From the NCBI GenBank assembly GCA_019057975.1, contig JAHLWJ010000039.1, positions 1 to 21,606 on the forward strand: a DNA stretch of 21,606 bases. The letters are read 5' to 3'. Shown piece by piece: positions 15,356 through 21,606 of the stretch; the first letter of the stretch is position 1; each line of letters starts with the position of its first letter. A model generated the notes under the pieces. It ran no database searches, was not told the DNA's origin, and worked only from the letters and a program-made list of their open reading frames with translations. Both the position numbers and the translations under genes were made by a program. The stretch comes from Promethearchaeota archaeon (GTDB lineage Archaea; Asgardarchaeota; Lokiarchaeia; Sigynarchaeales; SOKP01).

Positions 15356-16425
15356 CAGAAGAAAATATCTTAAAAATTGATGGTTCTTTCGGAGAAGGAG
15401 GGGGTGCTATCCTTAGACTATCCGCAGGGTTCTCTTATTTATTTAATCAACCTATTAAAATTAGTAAAATTCGCGCTAATCGTCCTAAACCAGGATTGAG
15501 AACTCAACATTTATTAGGTCTAAAAACAATTTCAGAATTAACAAAAAGCACACTAAGTGATTGTAAGGTCGGAACTGAAGAACTTACTTTTATTCCTAAC
15601 TTAAAAAGAGAAGTTAATACTTATATTCATGTAAATATTAACACTGCAGCAAGCATTGGATTGTTGTTACAACCAATTCAGATTGCAAGTCTTGGAGTTA
15701 AAAAAGTAGAAAAAATTGAGATTGAGATTTTAGGTGGAGGCACATTAGTTAAATGGGCCCCAAGTCTTAATTATCTTCAAGAAGTTACTTATAAGATTTT
15801 CAAGAGATCTGGGCTAAATATTGATATAGAAATCCAAAAACATGGTTTTTACCCTAAAGGTGGAGCTCGAATAATATGTGATATATTACCATTAAAAACA
15901 AACCTAAATCCAATTAATTTAACTGAGTTAGGAAACATCAATTTAATCCAAGGAGAAATTATTATTACTAAACAACTAATGCGAGACAGAGACAATATTG
16001 GAACAAGAATAAGAAAATCTATCCAGCAACAAATAAAAAGAGAATTAAAAGTTGAGACTGATATAAAATTTGTTTGGGTGGATTCAACAAGTCCTGGAGT
16101 AGGCCTTTCTTTATGGGCTCATTCAGATACGGGAGCAATAATTTCTACAGGAACAATATTAGGAGAAAGAAAAATAAGATCTGAAGATTTAGGAAAAATA
16201 GCTGCTAATGAAATAATTAAATATGTTAAAAATGATATCCCCGTTGACAATTATTTAAGTGACCAATTAATTCCATTAATGGCTTATGTTAAGAAACCTT
16301 CAAGAATCAAAGTACACCAAATAACAAGCCACACACAAACTAATCTGGAATTAGTTAAATTATTTACACAACGTGATTATCGTATTACAAAAGATAATAA
16401 TAGTTTTATCTTAGAATACACTTGA
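15352..16425 (+). CDS. rtcA: RNA 3'-terminal phosphate cyclase
   Basis: Converts an RNA 3'-phosphate to a 2',3'-cyclic phosphate through a covalent histidine-AMP intermediate. Family motifs are DGSFGEGGG (10-18, with AILR instead of the usual QILR after it), RANRPKPGLRTQHL (43-56), GGGTLVKWAPS (about 128-138), and KHGFYPKGGA near 163-172. SDQLIPLMAYV is followed near the C-terminus by SHTQTN with His327 as the likely AMP acceptor. The length of 357 residues is slightly above the usual size of about 340. It overlaps the Nudix-NMNAT gene by 4 nt, so translational coupling is expected. Its stop is TGA, and reading beyond it meets TAA after 13 codons. Confidence 0.93.
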   Translation: MTEENILKIDGSFGEGGGAILRLSAGFSYLFNQPIKISKIRANRPKPGLRTQHLLGLKTISELTKSTLSDCKVGTEELTFIPNLKREVNTYIHVNINTAASIGLLLQPIQIASLGVKKVEKIEIEILGGGTLVKWAPSLNYLQEVTYKIFKRSGLNIDIEIQKHGFYPKGGARIICDILPLKTNLNPINLTELGNINLIQGEIIITKQLMRDRDNIGTRIRKSIQQQIKRELKVETDIKFVWVDSTSPGVGLSLWAHSDTGAIISTGTILGERKIRSEDLGKIAANEIIKYVKNDIPVDNYLSDQLIPLMAYVKKPSRIKVHQITSHTQTNLELVKLFTQRDYRITKDNNSFILEYT

Positions 16426-16578
16426 GAAATTTGTATTGTTCAAATTCTTATTATGATAGAGTAATAAATAGATAAGAACCAATAAATATTGAATACGGAT
16501 ACAATAAAAATTTAAAAGAAATTTTTATAAGATTAATTTATTATATTTTTATTAAAAGAATCGATTAATTTTAGAAAA

Positions 16579-17499
16579 ATGCAAATAACTTCGTTCCATC
16601 GTTGTCCTAGATGTGGAAATGAGAATACTGCTGATAGTTATGTTTGTAATTTTTGTGGATTTCGATTAAAAATTGAAAGGCTTGAAAGACTTTCTATCTT
16701 TAAGAGGTTAGAGGAAGAATGGATAGCACCAGCACCATGGTATATTAAAATTTTCTGGCTTTTATTTAGGCCTAATAGAGCTTTTCACGATATCAACCAT
16801 AAAAGAAGTAAGGCCCCAGGTTGGCTGATTTTATTGTTTAGTTCTTTACTCTATGGACTTATGGGCTTAGCGTTTTTTTCTCATTTTAATTTTGCTGGAA
16901 TTGATACTTATTCTTTAACCCGATTGGTATATAATTTGAGCATCTTTGCTACCTTTTTCCTTTTTGGATTCTTAACTCAATTGATTCTCTTTGCCATTTT
17001 GATTTGGATATTTACGAAAGGAGCGAACGTTGCAGTAGGATTCACTCAAAGATTAGAAACACGCTTTGGAGGGTTAAAAGAAACCCAAGAAAAATATAAA
17101 GAAGCAGAGATAAGCCCGTTTAGTATTTATAAGGGTGGCACTATGCTACAAATAGAAGGCTCATATAAATTTCAAATGATGTTATGTGCTTTTACCCCAT
17201 TCTTACTTATTAATGCAATTAAAATTCTTATTGTTCTCGTTGGCTTCCCAAATGTAAATACTTCTACTGCACTTCCAATGGATGACACTATATTTAACCA
17301 AATGTTTGCATCTGGAACTTGGGCAGTTTTAGATGTGATTGATGCTTTAACCATCGCTATTTGGGTACCCATTTTGATGACTTTATCCATTAGAGAACTA
17401 AGTAATTCTTCTACCACTCGTGTATTAATTCCAACTGTTATAATTGGTGTTCTTATAGCAATATTGTACTATTTCTTACGCCCTACGTTATTAGGTTAA
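16579..17499 (+). CDS. Zinc-ribbon plus Yip1-like membrane protein
   Basis: A 306-residue integral membrane protein. The N-terminal zinc ribbon uses Cys9, Cys12, Cys23 and Cys26. After an amphipathic stretch, LLFRPNRAFHDINHKRSKAPGW marks the start of a Yip1-type domain, and about five transmembrane segments follow (roughly residues 82-103, 114-145, 197-222, 252-275 and 284-303). A polar loop lies between segments 2 and 3. In eukaryotes Yip1 proteins bind Rab GTPases on ER and Golgi membranes. Archaeal relatives are of unknown function. A role in membrane traffic is inference only. Confidence 0.75.
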   Translation: MQITSFHRCPRCGNENTADSYVCNFCGFRLKIERLERLSIFKRLEEEWIAPAPWYIKIFWLLFRPNRAFHDINHKRSKAPGWLILLFSSLLYGLMGLAFFSHFNFAGIDTYSLTRLVYNLSIFATFFLFGFLTQLILFAILIWIFTKGANVAVGFTQRLETRFGGLKETQEKYKEAEISPFSIYKGGTMLQIEGSYKFQMMLCAFTPFLLINAIKILIVLVGFPNVNTSTALPMDDTIFNQMFASGTWAVLDVIDALTIAIWVPILMTLSIRELSNSSTTRVLIPTVIIGVLIAILYYFLRPTLLG

Positions 17500-17551
17500 G
17501 GTTTTTAGCTAATATTCAAAAATTTAAAAAACTCCATTCGAAATAATTAAA

Positions 17552-18208
17552 ATGGTAGAAGAAAACAATTTTAGTTCAGAAGAAGAATCTGATATTGAAT
17601 CTGAATTATATGCTTTAGTTAATACTATTCTAAATGCATATGAAAAATATGAAAAAGGAGTTATTAAAGAATACTTTTTCCATAAAAAAGTCAAAAATAC
17701 AATTAACGAATTATTAAAATTTAACATTTATTTAGACGAAAATGATATTATTCTTTCTGTACTCCTTAAGAAAATGAATTTTACTAACCAATACTTTACG
17801 ACAATTGATATCATTAATCAAATATCAGCACTAGAATTCCCTAACACCCTCTCTGAAAGAGATGGAAAAGAACAATCTCGATCTTCCAAAGATTTGAGTG
17901 CAACAGTATTAGAACTCCCAGCGATTACTTTAGAAATAACATCAGCCTTTATTACGTTAATGGATGTTTTGAAGCTAAAAGGCTTTCAAGAGATTGAACT
18001 TGTAGATAATTTATTTATAGATCTAAATAAGAGTTTAAAAAAATTTCCTGGAATGGACAATCTTCTCACAAAAGTTAAAAGAATACACAAACGTACTTTA
18101 ACTAAATCTCATAACATAGATAAAGCTAAAAGATTGATCGAGGAAATTGTAGATGAAATATATCAAATCTTCATAGAATTCCAAAACAAACTAAATCTAA
18201 AAGCCTAA
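17552..18208 (+). CDS. Helical hypothetical protein
   Basis: A 218-residue cytoplasmic protein of unknown function. It opens with an acidic, Ser/Glu-rich stretch (residues 1-20). Amphipathic helices follow: LYALVNTILNAYEKYEKGVIKEYFFHKKVKNTINELLKF is split over residues 22-62, a hinge with LSERDGKEQSRSSKD lies near 100-113, and further helices follow up to the Lys-rich C-terminus. No Cys motifs, signal peptide or membrane segment. It follows the Yip1-like gene by 52 nt on the same strand and precedes the ribosomal cluster. Confidence 0.7.
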   Translation: MVEENNFSSEEESDIESELYALVNTILNAYEKYEKGVIKEYFFHKKVKNTINELLKFNIYLDENDIILSVLLKKMNFTNQYFTTIDIINQISALEFPNTLSERDGKEQSRSSKDLSATVLELPAITLEITSAFITLMDVLKLKGFQEIELVDNLFIDLNKSLKKFPGMDNLLTKVKRIHKRTLTKSHNIDKAKRLIEEIVDEIYQIFIEFQNKLNLKA

Positions 18209-18300
18209 TTAAAACAATAAAATTAATATTCTTTCTATACTTTAAAATTATATTAGCTTTATTAGTATCGCTTTAAAACTAAAGATATAAGGTAATCATT

Positions 18301-18570
18301 ATTCCACGTCCCGGATTAAGATCTAAAGCTCAAGCTAGGAAGAAGGTAAGAACCCCAGGAAATAGAAATGTTTCCCACTATTGGAGAAGAAAACCTAAAA
18401 GAGCACACTGTGCCATTTGTAAAAGACCTATTCAATCTATTCCACGATTACGCCCCTCTGAAATGAGAAAGACTGATAAAACTGCTAGAAGAGCAAATAG
18501 AATTGAAAGTGGAAGGTATTGCGCTAAATGCCTTCAAACAATGATAAAAGAGGCAGTTTGGAACCAATAA
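18301..18570 (+). CDS. rpl34e: Ribosomal protein L34e (eL34), apparent ATT start
   Basis: A large-subunit ribosomal protein of 89 residues. The N-terminus PRPGLRSKAQARKKVRTPG and SHYWRRKPKRAHC match archaeal eL34. Zinc ligands are Cys37, Cys40 (CAIC), Cys74 and Cys77 (CAKC), with LRPSEMRKTDKTARRANRIESG between them. Homologues begin Met-Pro-Arg-Pro, which places the initiator at codon ATT 18301. No ATG, GTG or TTG exists in frame between the upstream TAA (18280) and the conserved region. AAGGT ends 7 nt before the ATT and may serve as Shine-Dalgarno. Either a true AUU start or a single-base error or mutation (ATG to ATT) explains this. Order rpl34e-cmk-rpl14e is conserved in archaea. Confidence 0.92.
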   Translation: MPRPGLRSKAQARKKVRTPGNRNVSHYWRRKPKRAHCAICKRPIQSIPRLRPSEMRKTDKTARRANRIESGRYCAKCLQTMIKEAVWNQ

Positions 18571-18662
18571 TCTTTTTTTCATTTGATCACATTCTTTTAT
18601 TTAATTACTAAAATTTCATTAATTGATTTGAAATATTATCAATCCCTTAATTTAAAATAATA

Positions 18663-19196
18663 ATGATCTTAACAATATCTGGACTTCATGGAACTGGAAA
18701 AAGTACAATAGGAAAACTAGTTGTTGAAAAATTAGTAATCAAGTATTATAGTACAGGACAAGCTTTTAGAGATCTTGCGAAAGACATGAATTTAAACCTA
18801 GAAGAGTTCACAAAATATGTAGAAAACAATCCTGACATCGATAAAAAATTAGATCATAAAATAATTGAAATCGCTCAAAAAGGGGATATAATTATTGACG
18901 GTCAATTAAGTGCTCACTTTCTTGAATTAATTGCGGACTTTAAAATATTATTAATTTGTTCATTAGCGATACGAGTTAAGAGAATGGCTGAAAGGGATAA
19001 TACATCCTATGATAAAAAATTGAAAGAAACGATAATGAGAGAAGATTCTGAATTAAATCGATATAAAAAACTCTACAATATTGATCTAAAAGATGAAGAG
19101 AAAATAGCAAAACTCTATGACTTGATTATTAATACAGAAAACTTGACTATTGATGAAGTTTTAGAACAAATTCTTACTGCAGTAAAGAAATTATAA
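18663..19196 (+). CDS. cmk: Cytidylate kinase, archaeal type
   Basis: Phosphorylates CMP (and dCMP) with ATP. The P-loop GLHGTGKS is at residues 7-14. It is followed by YSTGQAFRDLAKDMN (NMP-binding region), DIIIDGQLSAHF (about 75-86) and a LID-like segment RVKRMAERDN. The length of 177 residues is typical of archaeal Cmk. It sits between the eL34 and eL14 genes, as in many archaea, 92 nt after eL34. No clear Shine-Dalgarno precedes the ATG, so a short leader is likely. Confidence 0.92.
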   Translation: MILTISGLHGTGKSTIGKLVVEKLVIKYYSTGQAFRDLAKDMNLNLEEFTKYVENNPDIDKKLDHKIIEIAQKGDIIIDGQLSAHFLELIADFKILLICSLAIRVKRMAERDNTSYDKKLKETIMREDSELNRYKKLYNIDLKDEEKIAKLYDLIINTENLTIDEVLEQILTAVKKL

Positions 19197-19327
19197 TTTG
19201 GTTTAGATATTCCAAAAATCAAAAATAATTTATTCTTGTATAAATTTACTAACTTACTAAAAAATGTAATAATTTACTGGAAGTACCAAATACCAGTAAT
19301 CATAAAAGTAGTTTGGTGACAAATTAT

Positions 19328-19600
19328 ATGAGTGTTTATGATATAGGACGACTCTGTGTCAAGACTATGGGAAGAGAAACAGGCCACTATTGCATTATTG
19401 TTGATGTCATTGATAAAAATTATTTATTAATTGATGGCTTAAAAATTAGAAGAAGGCAAGTTAATTACAAGCATATAGAACCATTAGCAGAAACAATTGA
19501 AATCAAAAAAGGAGCTAACCATGAAGATGTTGAGGCTGCTATTAAGAAGGCTAAATTAGAGAAGAAGATGAATGAAACTGTTCCCATAGCTACTAAATAA
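19328..19600 (+). CDS. rpl14e: Ribosomal protein L14e (eL14)
   Basis: A large-subunit ribosomal protein with an SH3-like/KOW core: YDIGRLCVKTMGRETGHYCIIVDVIDKNYLLIDG, then RRRQVNYKHIEPL, then a charged helical tail (EIKKGANHEDVEAAIKKAKLEKKM). The ATG at 19328 is preferred because homologues begin a few residues before the x-I-G-R-x-C-V-K motif and GGTGA lies 8 nt upstream. In-frame TTG (19313) and GTG (19316) codons fall on or before that Shine-Dalgarno. The mature size is 90 residues. The last 90 bp or so recur, diverged, at 20511-20600. The truB/cbf5 gene often found next in archaea is not here. Confidence 0.93.
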   Translation: MSVYDIGRLCVKTMGRETGHYCIIVDVIDKNYLLIDGLKIRRRQVNYKHIEPLAETIEIKKGANHEDVEAAIKKAKLEKKMNETVPIATK

Positions 19601-19731
19601 ATTATTTCCTTTTTTTTGATTAATAATTAATTTTATTACTTTTTTTTGGATCAGTAAATTTTTCAAATAGTTTTTTTCAAATTCTTTACCTATAGTTCCA
19701 TAGTTGCTTTAAGGCTTGTTTTAAAAAAAAA

Positions 19732-20379
19732 TTAGTTAATTTTTTGCTTTTTAAGATATACTAATGCTATACCACTGATTACTATGAATATTAAGAAATA
19801 ATTCCCAAAAGGAATTGCATCCTCACCACCAGTAGCTAAGACAAACCTAAAATAGGTTTCGTCCTCAAGGAATTCGTAAGAAGTTAAAATACCCTCAGTA
19901 TTATAGCTATAAGTTTCCGATTCTCCCCCTGTGATTTCAATAATTTTATTATCAACAATAGAATAGTTATAAGCAGCTATAGCTTCAGCTACTAATGCTA
20001 GATTTATGGGTGTAGGTATTATAAATGGGTACCAGATATCTCCAAAGGCAAGATAATTTTGAGTTTGATTAGCAGCCAGATATAATTCATTTTCCCTATA
20101 GGTAGTCCAATCACCAGAAGGGTCACATCCTCGCATTGTACAATTTACAATTAATGCATCTATACTATTATGCACACCTTTATCTATTGATTCAGATTTA
20201 TAAGTAAATCTTGCGCTGGTAGCATCAGGAGGATTAGTAACTTTCCATGTATATGTTTTTCCAACATCAGCGGGAAAGGTTGTATCTTCTATAGTCGTGG
20301 CACTCATCGCATTGTGACTAAAAAACGAGAAAAAGAATATAATAAACAAACCCATAATTACTTTTTTACCCTTTTTCAA
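19732..20379 (-). CDS. Secreted, membrane-anchored surface protein
   Basis: About 215 residues. The N-terminus is a strong signal peptide (KKGKKVIMGLFIIFFFSFF... ending near NAMSA). The exported part begins TTIEDTTFPADVGKTYTWKVTNPP, contains two close cysteines (VNCTMRGC) and sequons, and a late YSYNTEGILTSYEF stretch. IPFGN then leads into one transmembrane segment and a Lys-rich tail, the same layout as the gene at 174-998. The start is set at TTG 20379 because GGGTG lies 6 nt before it. The GTG at 20388 is part of that motif. It converges with rpl14e and lies between that gene and its 3' fragment. Confidence 0.75.
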   Translation of the reverse strand: MKKGKKVIMGLFIIFFFSFFSHNAMSATTIEDTTFPADVGKTYTWKVTNPPDATSARFTYKSESIDKGVHNSIDALIVNCTMRGCDPSGDWTTYRENELYLAANQTQNYLAFGDIWYPFIIPTPINLALVAEAIAAYNYSIVDNKIIEITGGESETYSYNTEGILTSYEFLEDETYFRFVLATGGEDAIPFGNYFLIFIVISGIALVYLKKQKIN

Positions 20380-20510
20380 CTTTGACACCCTAATTTCAAT
20401 TTGAAAAATAAAAATACATTTTTGGATTAGATTAAATATTAAATATAAAATACTTTTTTCTAGTATTTAAAATTATACATATTTGTTTTATATTAAACTG
20501 AAGGTTGAGT

Positions 20511-20600
20511 TTAGCAGAAACTATTGAAATCAAAAAAGGAGCTAAACATGAAGATGTTGAAGCTGCTATTGAAAACGCTAAATTAGAAAAAAAGATGAAA
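20511..20600 (+). pseudogene. Diverged copy of the 3' end of rpl14e
   Basis: About 90 bp match rpl14e positions 19484-19574 with 8 mismatches and no gaps. In the same frame it reads LAETIEIKKGAKHEDVEAAIENAKLEKKMK against the gene's LAETIEIKKGANHEDVEAAIKKAKLEKKMN. Four of the seven altered codons are synonymous. The 5' two-thirds of the gene is absent, and the similarity stops just before the real gene's last nine codons. A 43-residue ORF from TTG 20505 to TAA 20636 includes it, but expression is doubtful. Possible origins are partial duplication, a decayed second eL14 copy, or a recombination scar. Confidence 0.8.
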
Positions 20601-20678
20601 GGAATAAAGAAATTTTGTATACTCTATTTAATTTAATTTAAATATAATATTTATTATTCATATATATAGAGATAAATG

Positions 20679-20691
20679 AACAATACTGTCA
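20679..20691. promoter_or_regulatory. Degenerate copy of the GACA-N4-TGTC motif
   Basis: AACAATACTGTCA matches the reverse strand of site 2 (GACAATAATGTCA) at 11 of 13 positions and lies about 60 bp upstream of the ATG at 20752. Symmetry is reduced, so it may be chance in AT-rich DNA. Confidence 0.15.
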
Positions 20692-20751
20692 TATAATAAA
20701 CAAGTTTTATTAAAATCTTTTAAATGATTATAAATATCCTAACTAATTAAG

Positions 20752-21606
20752 ATGATAGGTTATCAAATCTTTAACAAATATAAAGGATTTATCCAATCCT
20801 TATTAGATTTAAAGAAAATCGAAGAAGGAAACATAAAACAGGATATTCCAAAGAGTATTTTAAAATATGACTTAAAATCTCAAATATTTTTAATCAGAGA
20901 TTTTTCGGTTTTAAATGATATTTTAGAAAATAGTTCAAAATCAACCCAATATTATAAATTTGAATGGAAAATTATTAAAAATTTGAGAGAAAATATATAT
21001 GAATTAAGTCTAAAGATAGAATCACATTTTGGAAGTTATCAAATTAAGAGTTTTTATGCTATAATCTCTAAAGAGGATAGATTTATTTTAGCTATTGGTT
21101 ATTTTAGTTCAGAGAATTTTAAAAGAATTGAAGCATTTTTAGAGAGCTTTTTTCCTAAAATTTCATATACCTTTCTTTCTCAAAATGAAATTAAAAAAAT
21201 GATATTCGCTCTCATTAAAAAAAAGAATTATTCATTAGAATATAAAATGATTATCTATAGAAAAAAAGCTATAGATGATATAAAGCCAAGAAAAGCTGTT
21301 GATTATATAATAGGCGATTTAAAAACTAAAATCTTAGAGTTAGAAAATGAACATAAATTTATTGATGCTATTGAGCTCGTTGTTTCTGTAATTGATGAAA
21401 AAGATAAATTTCACTTTAGTTATAATAGAATGAATAAAATAACGTGGATTAAAGGAAAAATAGATGAATATATTAATATATTAAATTCCATATACAAGAT
21501 AGTCATCGAAAAATTTGATTATTTAGATAAAAGAGAAAGAAAGGATACAATTAATAATGATACTAAACCCTTTATATTAAAATTCAATGAATCAATATTT
21601 TCCACT
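20752..21606 (+). CDS. Hypothetical protein, 3' end beyond the window
   Basis: Open for 285 codons from ATG 20752 to the last base without a stop, so the gene is incomplete at its C-terminus. It begins MIGYQIFNKYKGFIQSLLDLKK. It is rich in Ile, Lys, Phe and Asn. An early alpha/beta part (KSQIFLIRDFSVLNDIL, then SFYAIISKEDRFILAIGYFSSENFKRIEAFL) reads like a profilin/longin-type sensor or regulatory fold. Helical segments follow (RKAVDYIIGDLKTKILELENEHKFIDAIELVVSV is spread over about residues 182-216). No cysteine motif or signal peptide. The family is not recognised. Confidence 0.7.
   Translation, partial: MIGYQIFNKYKGFIQSLLDLKKIEEGNIKQDIPKSILKYDLKSQIFLIRDFSVLNDILENSSKSTQYYKFEWKIIKNLRENIYELSLKIESHFGSYQIKSFYAIISKEDRFILAIGYFSSENFKRIEAFLESFFPKISYTFLSQNEIKKMIFALIKKKNYSLEYKMIIYRKKAIDDIKPRKAVDYIIGDLKTKILELENEHKFIDAIELVVSVIDEKDKFHFSYNRMNKITWIKGKIDEYINILNSIYKIVIEKFDYLDKRERKDTINNDTKPFILKFNESIFST

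Larger units (their letters stand above)
20389..20751. other. Intergenic region around the rpl14e fragment
   Basis: AT-rich, with no complete gene apart from the rpl14e 3' fragment. AACAATACTGTCA at 20679-20691 differs by few bases from the palindromes at 1-12 and 125-136. Otherwise only TATA-like AT stretches are seen upstream of the ORF at 20752. Confidence 0.4.

Noticed and set aside
16423..16466. UGA readthrough extension of rtcA
   Set aside because: The extension is only 13 codons before TAA, has no family similarity, and the upstream protein is already complete.
1..21606. CRISPR array, IS element or transposase
   Set aside because: No regularly spaced direct repeats and no transposase or integrase motifs were found on either strand.

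Overview
This AT-rich window looks like the chromosome of an Asgard archaeon, most likely Lokiarchaeia-like. Three things point there. It has the archaeal ribosomal-protein cluster rpl34e-cmk-rpl14e. It has selenocysteine (Sec) machinery of the archaeal/eukaryotic type: an EEFSEC-like SelB, SepSecS, and a tRNA-Sec with a 9/4 fold. It also has eukaryote-flavoured small domains: a roadblock/LC7 protein, a zinc-ribbon plus Yip1-like membrane protein, and a possible longin-like plus TPR-like protein. The taxonomic placement is inferred from gene content, not from a database search.

Layout. 1-1450: two secreted or membrane-anchored proteins, the second with a DUF4430-like domain, preceded by two GACA-N4-TGTC palindromes. 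1475-3366 (minus): selB followed by a roadblock gene. 3550-6779: an SDR oxidoreductase, a zinc-ribbon/coiled-coil protein, a short signal-peptide ORF, a small zinc-finger protein, a CoA-pyrophosphatase-type Nudix enzyme and a 50-residue Cys-rich ORF. 7017-10830: an aldo/keto reductase with ferredoxin-like cysteines, tRNA-Sec(UCA) 8 nt behind it, an ORF antisense to the tRNA end, SepSecS, and an unrecognised 226-residue protein. 10830-11439: a long non-coding stretch with a multi-helix structured RNA candidate. 11439-13279: two coiled-coil proteins and the helical-repeat protein, probably an operon. 13367-16425: SAM hydroxide adenosyltransferase, a Nudix-NMN adenylyltransferase fusion and RNA 3'-phosphate cyclase, tightly packed. 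16579-18208: the Yip1-like protein and an unknown helical protein. 18301-19600: rpl34e (apparent AUU start), cmk and rpl14e. 19732-21606: a secreted protein on the minus strand, a diverged copy of the 3' end of rpl14e, and an open reading frame that runs off the window.

How it fits together. Seryl-tRNA-Sec would be phosphorylated by a kinase (PSTK, not seen here), converted to Sec-tRNA by SepSecS (8661-10028), and delivered to in-frame UGA codons by SelB (1948-3366). Finding selB, the tRNA and SepSecS within about 8 kb is notable. No selenoprotein gene, selD or PSTK is visible in the window. The most unexpected items are the structured RNA next to the Sec genes, the AUU start of rpl34e, the rpl14e 3' fragment about 1 kb downstream of the gene, and the ORF whose 3' end lies antisense to tRNA-Sec.
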